Below the pieces are notes generated by a model that worked only from the letters and a program-made list of their open reading frames with translations, had not been told where the DNA came from and ran no database searches. Both the position numbers and the translations under genes were made by a program. Shown here piece by piece: positions 10,740 through 22,539 of a stretch of 64,000 bases of DNA (position 1 is its first letter; every line of letters begins with the position of its first letter). The stretch is from NCBI GenBank assembly GCA_019055375.1, contig JAHQIW010001891.1, positions 124,001-188,000 on the forward strand, read 5' to 3'. The DNA is from Parelaphostrongylus tenuis (Eukaryota > Nematoda > Chromadorea > Rhabditida > Metastrongylidae).

Positions 10740-13275
10740 GGAAAGACGTTGACCTATTTTCCTTCTTTGCGAAATAAAGTCGCTATGAAGAGCAACGGGC
10801 AAATTTTTGAGTGCGAAACGTAAATTTTTTCCTCTCTTACAAATCCCTTGAATGTTTTCTTCAAACGATCAAATTGTATATAGAAGCATCAGAAACTCAA
10901 CTGTCAAAGGTCAGATAGAAGCTTGGTAAAGAATAAGGAGTAGATGCAAGTTGTGAAAAAAACGCAGCAAAGGCAAGATGTGATTTTCTCCTAACTACAG
11001 CGAAGCACTAGCACGACCTTTTGAAAAATGAAGTACAATTTAGAAAACGGCGAGGTTTGGACCCCTGACTGGTTAGTAGGTTTTGAATATGGAAGTCTTG
11101 CCTTTAATGAAAAAAGGTCTCCATAGGCAAGTGTGTTCGCAGCAACACACGAGGTTCCTAAAGAGTTCAGAGCAACACGAACACTACTTCATTCTCCCGC
11201 TTCACCTGCAGTTATAGCAGTATGGCAGCGCTATGATGCACTAACAGTGGAGGATTTACATACTACAAGAAGGCACGAGTACACGATTGTCTACAATCCT
11301 GAAACTGCGAATGAATTTCATCCTGGTTTTTCGGGAACAAGCAAAATTACTTATTTGAGTTGAGCCCCTTGACAACTTTTACTGGAAACAAATATACACG
11401 CTTGCTAAGATTTCCATTCACATAAAAATATGTCGGTCTCTCCGAGTATAACGGGCAAATGAAAAATCAACCTCATTCGCTGACCACGATTTTTTCATAG
11501 GAGTGTTAGCAATCATTCGAAAGCATGAATTATTGTCTAAAGCCGCACATAGTCGGTTTTTCAAAACACAGTTAATAACGATGCAAAATCCAAATAAAAT
11601 TATGTTTCACAGAATTACGCGTTTTCTTTTCTTATCTCGCTTATATTTTGCTAGGCACTGCTCCTTCTGGAGAGTGTTAATACTTATTCGATAGACAGGT
11701 TTCGGGAAACTCTCAAATATGTTCGCTTTCTGAGAATGCTTTGCGCTCAAGGACAATGAAAATATTTGCGCCTTGAATCTCGCTGAACTTAGTTCTTTCT
11801 TTCGAGCACTAAAAATCATTCGGTGCGCAAGCTCCAACTATTCCAACGTTCGGTATTTTCAGGAATGCCGACAGCAAGGAAGAAATCTGGTCCAGTTCAC
11901 GTTTTTGGGGACCTTGCTTATCAGCCAGTCCATAGGGTCTGGGGCTGGGGTAGATTGACAGGGGCGGGCGATCAATCGCGTTCAAAATATTGTTATTGAA
12001 TTCGGGATTTTTTTTACTGCATCAATAGAAACCTTAGATCAAAATGTATGATTTTGAAACTGATACTACGGAAGATTCTCTACACTCTGATATGCTTTTC
12101 GCTCTTCTAGTGTTTCAGTTTCAATTCAGTTTCAATCAGCAACCTTTCACTATCACAAATAAAAGTAAAATCATTGGCATTGCTTGCAATATGGCTGATG
12201 ACTGACAGTCATACACGTACTATTTACATATGAGAAGTAGAGCACAGATATATTTGTAGAAAATATCAGAGTTCAAAAGCGCCAGAATCTCTAAGGTAAG
12301 AAAAAAAAACTACTGTGCAGTGTAGATTTGGTTAGTTTGATTAGCTAATCGGTGCCGCATTCAGTCTTTTGAGCGGTGCGACCGAGGCTGGCAGCCCCTT
12401 TGATGGCGTGCCAGCCATTTAAGCCTCTTCTCCCTCACATATTAAGACTGAAAAAGCTTTAATGAAGTTGAATAATAAAAAACTGCTTATTATTCACCAT
12501 GAATAAATAATGTGAGTTTTCGGTCACTTACTACTCTAGGTGTTACCGAATTTCAATAGTTTTTTTGACTCTTTTTACTCACAGTTTTGTTTTCGCAGTT
12601 TTTTTTTCCAGCTAACAATGTGGCAGCAAAAGCCTTATCACCCATTGTGACGAAAATAAAAAAATCATGGGAGGCACTGTGAGGGGTACGTGTTAACATT
12701 ATGAATATTAATTTGTTGAAAAATGACTTGCTGGGTTGGCAATGAATTCTCCGTTCTTCTTCGCTTTTGTTGACTATTTTTCAACAATTTGATTTTTAGT
12801 TTTTACTTTCAATCAATCGTCACCTTGCGGCTCTTCTGATATATAACACTTATACATTTGTTCAACCCCTTGACAAACACATGTACCGTTTTCGATACAT
12901 GCAGTGCGTCGAGTTCGCGCCGAGCCGGTGGCGGCTTCGTATTAACGCGCTTCTATGGAAATAGAAATTAACTTGTTGGTCCGAGGTTCTGACGGCACAC
13001 TATCAGCATTAAATCATGGAATGTTATGAAAAAGGCTTCTTTGAAAAATTTTTTGGTTAAGAAAAGGTCCATTCTCCGAAAATCATTTTATGTTTCAACG
13101 ATAGAACCACAAGTTTTTGAAAGGAAGTTTACTGCCAGTTGTTACATGAAACTAGTTGTTTTATTTTTGGTCTACGATGTTCCACTCACTAGTAGGTAAA
13201 AAAATGTCGATCCTCACACTGAGCTTAACTTGTTAAACGACTTTCATATCACATTCTCTTGTCGAAAAAAAACCG
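10740..13275. repeat. Long direct repeat unit B
   Basis: This is the second copy of unit A (see 7000-9045), about 500-600 bp longer because of extra sequence at about 12045-12640 that A lacks. Around 12880-12950 and 8660-8730 both units keep a GC-richer patch (ATGTACCGTTTT, TTCGCGCCGA). Short open frames such as 11133-11363 occur, but none is conserved as an intact frame in unit A. Confidence 0.65.
12045..12640. other. Extra segment in unit B, absent from unit A
   Basis: Homology with unit A stops near 12040 and resumes near 12645. The segment contains no recognisable frame. It may be an insertion in B or a deletion in A. I could not identify a target duplication by eye. Confidence 0.45.
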
Positions 13276-13740
13276 ATAAGGTTTTGCTTCCAAGATGAGC
13301 TAATCGAGTTCCATAGCAAATTTTTGGTATTTTAGACTAGAATATTGATGCAAAGTAGCTTTTTTGCTATGAAAAATTAGATCGTCATCGGATGGGCTTC
13401 TATAAACGCATTTCTAGGAGACGGAACACTTCGTTGTCTTGCAGGTCTACACTTTTGATCACGAACCGCGTGAAGGCGATATAGCATTACATGAAAAGTG
13501 CTTGTGTTTCCTTCTCCTCTTTCTAGAAGAGCTTCTCATCAGATATTAATTAATACCAAGAAAAGAAATTACTCGGTAGCCTTAGAACTGGAGATTTTAG
13601 CAACAAGCTTGGCTTCTGAAAGTACGAACTAATGGCTGAGAACTGAATCACGTTTTGATTTAGGAGTGGACTGTTCCAATATTACAGCGTATTTTTGGGA
13701 TTGCATGTGAATTTAGTCCTTAAATACTTTCATTCTAACC
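13276..13740. other. Spacer, no gene seen
   Basis: No frame or repeat is recognised here on either strand. Confidence 0.4.
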
Positions 13741-14130
13741 TAAACGAGGCTGGTATGCCAGAGCCATACACCGGTGTTTCGGAGGTTTCGGCTTCCTCGT
13801 CAGTGACCCCCGCCCCACATTAAGCCCTGCGTTGTAGCAAGGAGGGAGGCGTATGTGGTATGTGGTGATGGCATAGTGTACAATGACACTGGTCCATCAC
13901 CATCAGTCGATGGTTTCGGCTGGCAGACCAAAACTAATCCATTAAATCGACTGTTTCTAAAACCTCTTAATAAACATTCAAAATAATTCCAAAAAAAAAG
14001 AATGTTCTCAGCCTAAACGAGGTTGGTACGCCAGGGCCATACACCGGTGTTTCGGAAGTTTCAGCCCCCTCGTCAGTGACCCCCGCCCCACATTAAGCCC
14101 TGCATTGTAGCAAGGAGGGAGGCGTATGCT
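13741..14130 (+). repeat. Dispersed repeat C, one long and one partial copy in tandem
   Basis: A copy at about 13741-13985 is followed by a partial copy at about 14009-14130 that repeats its first 120 bases (CCATACACCGGTGTTTCGG, CAGTGACCCCCGCCCCACAT, GTAGCAAGGAGGGAGGCGTA). The same family is at 37975-38155 (inverted) and 40620-40885. It is GC-rich compared with its surroundings and non-coding. Confidence 0.7.
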
Positions 14131-15129
14131 GAATATGTTTTGTGGAAAGACTTCCATAGTGCGTTTCACGAACTAAAAATAACATTCTCAATCGGAGTTT
14201 ATTTTTCCAACTTCACAAGCGATATTTTGGTTTTTATAGAGAAAATTTTCTTTCTAAGAAAGTTTACCGGCATAAAGCATTGAATATTACTAGAGAGATT
14301 TTTATAAACTTGTTTTTAGTTGGAAGAGTACCTAGCTGTCTGAGAAATTTCCACTTTATATTACGAACTATGGTGACTGCAGTTACATTCTGTTAAATGT
14401 GCTCGTGTATCTTGCCTTTTTTCTACCCGAAGATATTTTCACTAGTCTGTTAGTAATCAATCAATAGTTTAAGAAATGGAGATCTTCGCGCAGGGCTATG
14501 TTTTTGAAAAAACCTTTTTATTGTGCTAAAATAAGTGAAAAGAGCACTGTGTTTTGCTCTTGGAATAGACAGTCTTTTGTCTAAATTTTGCACTGGCGTT
14601 TATGATTATTATACAATTAATTTTTGATTTTTGAGCAAATTTATTGTTATGCAGGTTCGATTTATAAAAGACTTTCCATTCAGTAATATTAGTGGAGAAA
14701 TAATTCACATCTCCTTCGAAGTAGTTATCTCATTGTTTGCTCTGCGTCGAGGGATCTGTTGAGCTACATAGAGTTTTTTTAGGTGGTCTGGGCACTTCAT
14801 TGTCACAATTGTGCGTATATGACCAGGGGAATTTTTGTAGGCATTTTCGGTAGTAAATACGCCAGTACCTACTGAGAGTCCACGTAGAATAGGAGACTAC
14901 AAAGTGAATTTACTTCCAACTCTTGCTCCCATATCTGTCGCACATCTTGAATGAGTAAGACCGCGTTTTCCTAACTCGCATCTCTCCTTTCGCCACATAT
15001 ATCTGTTTGTTGTTTATTTAGACACAATTCGCTCTACGCGCAGAGTTGTTCCGTGATGCAGAAGTATCAAACGGCTCCTTGCATCCGTGAACTATAAGAC
15101 AAAGTAGTAGTCAACAAGGCCTATGTGTG
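14131..15129. other. AT-rich spacer, no gene seen
   Basis: Only short frames such as 14526-14708 (minus) occur, of low complexity and without a motif. Confidence 0.4.
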
Positions 15130-16090
15130 AATAAGTCGGTTCTTTCTTGTTAAAAGCGAACAAACGAAAACCAATCTTTTTCGCTAAAGAGGAAATTTTC
15201 ATAGGGGTGTTAGTAACCATTCGGATTCTGAGACTTGAGACTACAGCTCCACGACTCCATTTTCCTAGAACACCCCTTTATCACGCTGTAACATTTTGAA
15301 AAATCATTTTTGATTGAACCAGGTGCTTTTTCTCTTGTCATGCTCATATTTCGCTATGCAAAACTCCTTATCTGGAATGCTAGTACTTAAACTATGCCTT
15401 AAGTTTCAAAAAACTCAAAAATAAGTTCGCTTTCAGAAAACTCACTTGACCTTTTGTCTTCCCTGTCTTTTGATTTGCGCTTTTATTGGCTCACCGAGAA
15501 AACCCTTTCTGTGGACTGTTAGTAATTATTTGATAACGCAATGTTTTCTGATTCTAGCGGTTTGTTTACTTTCTGAAAATAGTTCTTAGCAGGAAAAATA
15601 GAATCGAGTTTTACATTTTCGGGAAATTGTTTACTAACTACTCCACAAGGCGACGGCTGTGGACCTGGCGTGGCAGTGGGCTGGGCAAAGGGGACGATTG
15701 GTAAATTGTTTTTCAACTGGAATTTTCCCTCCACTTTGAAAGAAACTTTGAATAAACCGACTGATTAAAATAGTAAGAAAATTTCTCCACACATTGATAT
15801 TCTTTTCGGCTTCCAGCAAGATATACGCATGGCAAAAATGAAGACGATATGCGCATTTGAAACATAACTTTTGATGTGAATGTTATAGCGTTATATAAGG
15901 GTGTTCTGAGAAATCGCCAAAGCCGTAAGGCTGTAGTCTGAAGTTTCAGATTTGCAATGGTTACTGAAACCTCTATGAAAGACTTCTCTCCAGCGAAAAA
16001 GATTGGCTTTTATTTGTTCTCTCCTAATCAGAAGGAAGCGCTAATTCTATCATTATCTATGGAATCAGAAACAGCTTCAAAATTTTGTTT
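15130..16090. mobile_element. Foldback element FB2, full-length copy
   Basis: The two ends are inverted copies over more than 100 bases. The left end carries CCAATCTTTTTCGCTAAAGA then TTAGTAACCATTCGG and ACTTGAGACTACAGC. The right end, in reverse complement, carries GCCAATCTTTTTCGCTGGAG, CAGTAACCATTGC and ACTTCAGACTACAGCC. The middle is GC-rich (about 15645-15700). Related copies lie at 35225-36065, partly at 43230-43640, and as half copies in units A and B. No transposase frame is present. Confidence 0.6.
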
Positions 16091-16745
16091 GAACGTCTAT
16101 GCGGAAGAGCCGTAACAAATCATGCGGTGTAGTGAATACTCCTATTGATGAAAACGACGTCAATCGGAAACGGTTGAGCAGCATGGAGGTCCCTGTTATA
16201 CTGTTGGACATCTAACCACATGGATGTGGTCACATTCGAGTAACTAGGAGAGCTGGAAATCTGATCGGGGTCATAAAGTTTTCCTGAAGGCATTCAACTA
16301 GACGGAATACGTAGGGAGCATGAACGGGGCGAGTGTTCGGTGTCAAAATCACCACGATAAAATTGTTCGTAGTAAAGAAAAAAATGCGTATAATAAAAAG
16401 TTAGCATTCATAAAGCAATAAAACACAGCCTTTTTGTAATTCAATGGAGTTCCAACTCCAGGAATTTTTCAATAATCAAGAGATTATTGAGAATTGTTGA
16501 TGAACTGGTATGGCATGCAATGTGACAAGCAGTTGGTCTATTTCTCATTTTCAATAACTATCATGAATCTAGTGTATCTCATGAAATGGAATGGTCTAAA
16601 AACTGGAAGATTTCTACCATAATTTTTAATTTTAGTGAGATAAACTGACAAAATGGTTGATTATTTGATTATTATTCATATGCGTCAATGAACAAGAGCA
16701 AGTAGTTGTCGGAATGAAAAATAAAAGATAAGTATGACTGATTAA
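16091..16745. other. Spacer, no gene seen
   Basis: No recognisable coding or repeat signal apart from the flanking foldback end. Confidence 0.4.
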
Positions 16746-16799
16746 TCGTGAATATGAATAAGATAGCAAATGAATGTTCAGTTACATGCGAAACACTAC

Positions 16800-17153
16800 C
16801 TTTTCGTAAGTATCTAACTTTTCCCTTGCAACGCCGAGTTTTGATAGGAATAATCGGCAATGTTTCTACTACATGTAGCTTTATTAAACACTATTCTGTC
16901 ATCTTTTATAATTTGCCCGTGATAACAATCTTTTTAATGGTGATAAAATTTGAAATTTTTGCAGTAAACTGCCGCATTGTAAGTGTAGTTTGCCGCGCCC
17001 GCCTCGCGATCACGTCTCATACAGCGTCAGATCTCTACTTGTTTATCAAGTGGTTATATTACTTTGCTTTCGGTACCACTTCGAATGCGGCTATCATTGG
17101 ACTGATTAATTTGCACATTAGAAAAGAGCCCGTTATTTTTAGTATCTCACGGG
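16800..17153 (+). CDS. Possible exon(s) of a membrane protein, unrecognised
   Basis: A 152-codon open frame (16748-17206) includes two hydrophobic stretches: LIGIIGN followed by polar residues, and FIKWLYYFAFG...SNAAIIGLINLHIRKE. The pattern of a hydrophobic segment with a conserved-looking asparagine and then a basic loop recalls the first helix of a seven-helix receptor, but I do not recognise a family. An acceptor-like site (TTTTTGCAG, ending about 16965) and a strong donor (GGGTAAGTTT near 17152) lie inside the frame, so the true exon limits are unclear. It may be chance. Confidence 0.22.
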
Positions 17154-17209
17154 TAAGTTTTATGTTTGATTGTTCCAACAATCTTGAACATCTGTACAGC
17201 CATTAAGTA

Positions 17210-18164
17210 ATAGAGGTAACCTAACAATCATCTAAACATCTACAGTAGAGTGATGTCGTGAGATCAATTTCTGAGTCTCCCACTCTGTTTTGCTGTTGCG
17301 TGACCAACAATGTTGGAGTGTTTTGGCCAAATGTTTTTGCACACCACTCTACATTATTTGGTTTATAGTTTCATATTAAACAATCGCCAATATCGCTCGT
17401 TTTTAGGAAAAAATTGATAACTCTGAAGTGGAAAAGCACTGGTAGTGGGTACGACGTCTCTCACCTGGTAAAAGCAAACATAGATGAGATGGTCAACAAA
17501 ACACCTCCACAGAAGCCAGGTGTGGTTGGACTAGGTTTCATACGTCTGAAAATTGCTTCCTCTCGTGGTCCAAATATGATTTTCTAGCTATTTGGTACAA
17601 TTGGATCATTACTGCAGATATCACGTAAAATATCACTTGTTTTTAAGTACCATTCAATGGTGCTGTCACCATGAATGCTTTGTAGGTGACGACCATTTCC
17701 AGGCACCACACCAAGTGAGGGTAGATGCTCTTCCGTTCTCCTAATGCTTTTTGTTTGACTAAACTGTGTTTACAAACTGTTCATCACTATTCTGAACCGA
17801 TTGTTTAGGCTCATAGAATGTGCTTATTCATCGCTTCAGATGGATTTTAAAAAATTTCATAACAAATCGTCGAGTGTGGCCTGAAATTGTTGTGATCAGC
17901 GTAACTCTAAAGGTCAATATGGAATGGTAAATTTTTTCTGATTTACAGTAATTTGAATCCCATCGGTTATTGAATCAACTTTAGGTAATCAATGATGAAC
18001 TCAGCGCTATTAAAGAAGCATGTTAAGAGTTTGAGACACTTCACGGGCGTGAATCGTGGCAACCAATGTTCACCGTAATATTGGGAGCAAAATGACGTAA
18101 TGCTTGTTTCGTTGTGGACGCCAAGCATGTGTGCGTAGCTTTTATTGTAAACTAATTTTTTTTA
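17210..18164. other. Stretch without a clear gene
   Basis: At about 17325-17360 there is a GTTTTTGCACACCACTC motif, which is the flank of the tRNA-like elements described elsewhere, but no tRNA-like arm is clear beside it. Splice-like sites occur, but no chain of exons can be supported. Confidence 0.4.
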
Positions 18165-18605
18165 TACCTTTCTTTTAAGTGCTTTGTTAAAACCATGCTC
18201 AAACTCCAATAATTCTTTCATTATTATTTGAAACGGCATGTCGTGTGGTCTGGTAAGAGCTCTTGTACAGCCCGATACACGTGTTTCGTCCTTACAGACT
18301 CGTCAGTCGGGCAGAACCCGTCGTCTGTCGATCTTCTTATAGTCAGTTCTCGCGGGAGCGTTACACTCCTTATAGAGAGTTATGTGAAAGGTGAAAATTT
18401 CGCTTGAAATAGAGTGTAAAGCGTTCGTCTTCGATAACTCTCTGTAAGGGACAGAGCTCCCGAGAGAACTGACTATAAAAATATCGAAAGACGACGGGGT
18501 GTGCCCGACTGACGAGTCTGTAAGGACGAAACCCGTTTATTCAACTGCACAAAAGCTCTTACCAGACCACACGACATGTTGGCTCAAATAATAATGAAAG
18601 GACTA
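18165..18605. mobile_element. Palindromic MITE, best-preserved copy
   Basis: A perfect-looking foldback: the left arm (about 18225-18395) and right arm (about 18410-18605) are reverse complements, with GTCGTGTGGTCTGGTAAGAG at the left answered by CTCTTACCAGACCACACGAC at the right. The centre has AGAGAGTTAT against ATAACTCTCT. It has no coding capacity. This copy defines the family present at 6261, 9050, 47135 and 60990. Confidence 0.75.
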
Positions 18606-19040
18606 ATTTCTTCCTAATTTACAGTAGCGCATGGATAGGATTTTGTTGAATAAATTGATTTTAAGGCTCAGAAAATCATAAGCCTGCTATTGTGGTTGAT
18701 ACAGACGTAGTGCAGATTCACCTCACCGAATTTTATATGCAGCGTCACAAACAGCTAAAAGTGAGCGAATTGCTTCTTCACTTCTTGAATTGTTAATCAC
18801 GAAATCAGATTACCCAGATTTCTTTTTGTATCCCTTCGATTAGTCGAATTCTACCAAGATTCCCATTCGCTTCTGAACTAATCCAGAACCGCGTAGGACG
18901 TGAATCAGCGCATGTTCCCCGCTTTTAGAGCAATTACAACCTTATATACATTAGTAAAGCACTGATTTATTTGTGAGATGGTTGTAGAAGGGAAGGTGAT
19001 TTCTTGGCTCACTAAGTTTATATAAGTGATGGTGAATGTT
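18606..19040. other. Upstream region of the 19-kb gene candidate
   Basis: No coding signal is recognised. Its right edge leads into an acceptor-like site (TGTTTTTTACAG, ending near 19048) that could accept a trans-spliced leader for the gene at 19181. Confidence 0.35.
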
Positions 19041-19180
19041 TTTTACAGCAATCTCTTATCGACGCGACTTCAGCTTTTTGTTCTTCTTCGTTTTTTTGAG
19101 AGTCAATCTATTTCGGGGTACGGTAAAGTCGGCCGCGTATAGTCGATCGAGTCGTGACAAATAACTGTGACGAAAATAAC

Positions 19181-19562
19181 ATGTCAATGGATGAGGTGCA
19201 ATCCCTCATATCAGCTTTGGCATTTCATCATCAGGTTTGGAAAAGCAACTTTATCGCGTCAACTTCACTATTAAGACTAAGAGTGGTGTAAATTTTAGTC
19301 GTTATTCTTTTCTCTAATCTTTTATGCTCTAGCTTTGTAAAACTATGACTTCATGAAATAGACTAGATTCCAGATCTCTGAATCTCTCGTTTCACTGACC
19401 GACCCTGTCTACCAAGCTGATGAATGGGCAAAGCGAGGAAAGAATATCTGGAATGCTTATAGGTGTGGTTTAAATTTATTTTTGCATTTATGTTCCTTTC
19501 TTACTAGATTGTCATTGTTTTATAAGCAGTTGCAAGAGTATTATGGCCTATTCACTATATAA
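19181..19562 (+). CDS. Small three-exon gene candidate, hypothetical protein of 65 residues
   Basis: Exon 1 is 19181-19234 (MSMDEVQSLISALAFHHQ), exon 2 is 19374-19462 (ISESLVSLTDPVY then QADEWAKRGKNIWNAY) and exon 3 is 19508-19562, ending LSLFYKQLQEYYGLFTI. The phases fit exactly (0, then 2). Junctions are CAG|GTTTGG with TTCCAG, and AG|GTGTGG with TTACTAG; introns are 138 and 45 bases, short as in nematodes. The protein looks soluble and helical, with no signal peptide or membrane segment. I do not recognise the family. Exon 3 could instead continue from a donor inside it. A TTTTTTACAG site 130 bases upstream may be a leader-splicing site. Confidence 0.42.
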
Positions 19563-20014
19563 TGCGTTCAGAAACATGGATTTTACGTTTGTTATGTCGT
19601 AAATTGATTCTTTCCATTTTTTTAAACTTTGTTCGATCAGTCATCACAGTGTTTTTCTTCTTTTGTTCACTGTGCGAAGCCCAGTGCTTCTAGCATTCAA
19701 ACCATCTATCGTATTCTAGGACGTTGTTGTTGACTGCCTGAGAAAGGTTTGGAGTGGAGCTTGGCTCCACGCTCTCCGTAACCAACACCACAATCACTCG
19801 ACTACGGGGCCCTCTTTCCAATCTTCAGCAGATAGAAGGGCAATTTCACTTAATGTCTTCATCAAAAAAAATTTTCTCTAGTTTTCCAATTAAAAAAGTT
19901 GGTCATGAGTAGAGCTGTGAACAACGAGTAGTAGTTCCCGTTAATCTACCCTCTGACAAGGAAGGCTAAAATAGCCGAATGGTTAAAGATGCACTTCATG
20001 AAAAAGTAATGCAG

Positions 20015-20129
20015 TGGTTTTTTACAATTACTCGAAAGCGCTCTGATGTAGCTAAGACTGCAAAGATAGAACATTATGCGCACCATCCGAAACGTGCTCT
20101 CTCATGTACATACGAAACTTTACAAGCTC
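20015..20129 (+). CDS. Possible single exon, unrecognised
   Basis: The exon is open, preceded by GTAATGCAG and followed by the strong donor GTAAGTGT at 20130. It would encode a basic segment (FFTITRKRSDVAKTAKIEHY... to YETLQA). No partner exon can be joined in phase with the gene at 19181-19562, and no family is recognised. Confidence 0.2.
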
Positions 20130-20179
20130 GTAAGTGTATTAGGAAAATGCTTTTCGCACCCACGTCTTAGTTCTTTCCT

Positions 20180-20900
20180 TTAGTTTATATGCTCTTTAAT
20201 TGAAGTTACGAATTTGTGTGAGGAGTTCAAATAAGTTTTTTTTTGGTTTACTGGTGCATTTTAGCATTCGACACGATTTCATCATAGAAAAAGAACGGGG
20301 AAATTACTCGAATTTTCCACTTGATTTTGAGGAGATGACGAACAGACTTGCCTGTTGGAACATCAGATTGCAAGGTCGTCGAATGATCGTATAACACATT
20401 CTCACCACGTTTCAGATTGTTTTCATTGAGTTCATGTGCTTCGTATCATCTTGCGTAGTTTTCTATATCATTTTAACTAACATTTATCAATAAAAGAGAT
20501 TTATCTTAAGGCTAAGAAACGAAAGTTTGTTACTTCGTGCATCCTATGGTTTCTGTTGATTCACGGCTTACCAAACCATCGTATTTTGAAAAGTACTTTT
20601 ATTCATAGTAATGTAGCTTAAGTAAGCTTTATCTAAAGCATTCTGTTTGTTTACCAAACTGCCATTCACTTCGCAACGACTATGAAACTAGTCCTCTAGA
20701 GAATATCACTTTTTTCTTCATCAAATGACCTATTGAAACTAAAATTTTGAGTAGAAAACATCTGAGAAGGTACTTCGAAAAGTAGTTTCTCGGAGTCCCG
20801 CTACACGTATACCTGTGTTGATTTGTATATCGTAAGCATTATAAGAGGTCTGTTTTGCCTATTCTCTAAGTCACTACGAATTATTGCATTATTCGAAATG
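20180..20900. other. Spacer, no gene seen
   Basis: Short frames only (for example 20200-20394), without motif or splice context. Confidence 0.35.
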
Positions 20901-20944
20901 TTTATCATTGACAACGAGATACAGTATCTAATTTCTGACTATAA

Positions 20945-21075
20945 TGCACTTCCTGTGGACGGCTCGAGCGCGACTGATCTCCTAGACTGTTCACTTCATC
21001 GTTGAACTTTGCGAACCACTTCCTAGGTGCACTTTCGGCAACCGTACCATCGCCCCCAGTTCCAAGATACCCCGA
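20945..21075 (-). pseudogene. Mariner transposase N-terminal (HTH) fragment
   Basis: This encodes GDGTVAESAPRKWFAKF then SLGDQSRSSRP, matching the second helix-turn-helix of mariner transposases, which binds the terminal repeat and normally lies about 250 residues before the HPPYSPD motif. Here it lies after (3' of) the C-terminal fragment at 21140-21530 on the same strand, so it must come from a second copy or a rearrangement. Confidence 0.7.
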
Positions 21076-21139
21076 TGCGGGTCCTGTCTTAATACTGCGT
21101 TTTCGATAAATTCTTCCGCATTTCGACACTACTGTCGAT

Positions 21140-21530
21140 TCAACTCTAATTTGAATAAAGCCATTTAATGAACAGTAAACACCACCATGATCTATGATGA
21201 AACTCAACTATGTGCTGAACGAAGATTCCTTCCAATAATAATGAGTGTGACGATCATAGAAGTCAGAGAGGTCACCTCTGATTTGCTTGCAATCTTCAAA
21301 TTTTTTCCCTCGCAGACGCTGCTTCAGGGCGCGAAAGAAATGACAATTTAGTGGAGCAGTATCAGGGCTATACGGTGGATGTGGCACTGTGGTTCAACCC
21401 AGTTTGCCAAAATGTGACGAGTCTACTTTGCAATATGAGGTCTCGGCTAGCAGATCTCTTTTAGATGGCGAGCGATGCTGCCAGGACCGTATCTAAAAGT
21501 GTGCCCAAGCCACTGCATCATTCTCCAACG
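21140..21530 (-). pseudogene. Mariner transposase C-terminal fragment
   Basis: Read from 21420 downward, the frame gives KLG, a stop where the family has tryptophan, then TTVPHPPYSPDTAP and NCHFFRALKQRLRGKKFED. HPPYSPD carries the last catalytic aspartate of the mariner D,D34D triad. Further down, after a stop, comes FIIDHGGVYC, the usual end of the protein. The domain cuts and joins transposon ends; here it is truncated and broken by at least two stops. Confidence 0.75.
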
Positions 21531-21544
21531 TATAATAGCTTTTA

Positions 21545-22225
21545 AACAGTAATCCTATCTTAGGAAAAAAACTAGATTAAACAATAGGGCAAAAATCAAG
21601 GGTACCCCAATACCAAAGTAATCACATCATAAAATTTGTTTGAAACAGGCAGGCATTTGATTCTCGAAATCAAGTTGTTACGGGATAATCACGTTATGCG
21701 GAAACCAATCAAATCATGGCACAAAACCAAACTGCCTCCATATTCACGCTTTGTGAAGCAGCTCAGAAAACCAAGCAAAAAATAGACCACGGATCTATGT
21801 ACCATCTTCTGAACACTCGCTATTCTAGGTGTCCTAGTGAGTAGATGGGTGATGTCTGATGCAGTAATTATTAAAAGCTGATGAATTAATGTCACAAATG
21901 GAGTGCAAATTCCGTCAACAAACAGGCACGAAGGTCCTCTTCGAATCCGTATATATTGGGCTGCTCTTTCGTCAGATGATCTAGGAAGATATCGTTCTCA
22001 AATGATCACAGTAATTGTCCTTGCACTACCAACGCTTCTGCTTTGTCATCACTCTTTTTTCGACAAATGAAAGGGTGAAATGCGGATTTGAATTCCCGTT
22101 CGACGTTCAACGTTTTGCACAGCACTCAACATTAATGGCATCAAATCAATTCTTAATCGAAATTATCAGTGTAATTCTTCGCACTGTTATGATGTTTTAT
22201 ATATACCTGGGAATTGAGTAGTGAG
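21545..22225. other. Stretch without a recognised gene
   Basis: Open frames such as 21689-21895 (minus) and 22015-22221 (plus) carry no recognised motif. Bases about 21700-21850 share weak similarity with about 39600-39720 by eye. Confidence 0.35.
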
Positions 22226-22230
22226 CAAAA

Positions 22231-22350
22231 ATGCGACCTCAGACGGGAGTCGAACCCGTGTTTCATCCATACCGGGGACGTCCTCGGCATGAACGAAACG
22301 CGGATTCAACTCCCGCCCAAAGTAGTACTTTTGCACACCACTCATTCTTC
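22231..22350. repeat. Pair of tRNA-like arms in inverted orientation
   Basis: The minus-strand arm (GACGGGAGTCGAACCCGTGT, from 22240) is followed at about 22300 by a plus-strand arm (GAAACGCGGATTCAACTCCC, then TTTTGCACACCACTC). Each looks like the T-arm half of a tRNA (GGTTCGAATCC-type box B). The whole is a compact palindrome and not a tRNA gene. Confidence 0.55.
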
Positions 22351-22539
22351 CAGGTATATATGAAACATCAATTTTTTATGCTGTCTCAAACAGAATTTGT
22401 TCCCCCACATGACATGAACAATTTCAAAGTTACGTGGGTCCGCACTATACTGCTGAGTTTGAAAATCTACCATTGGGAACACCAAAGTTTTCTTCGTCCT
22501 CATCATCCACTTCACTATCTTGAAACTTCTTTACAGAAA

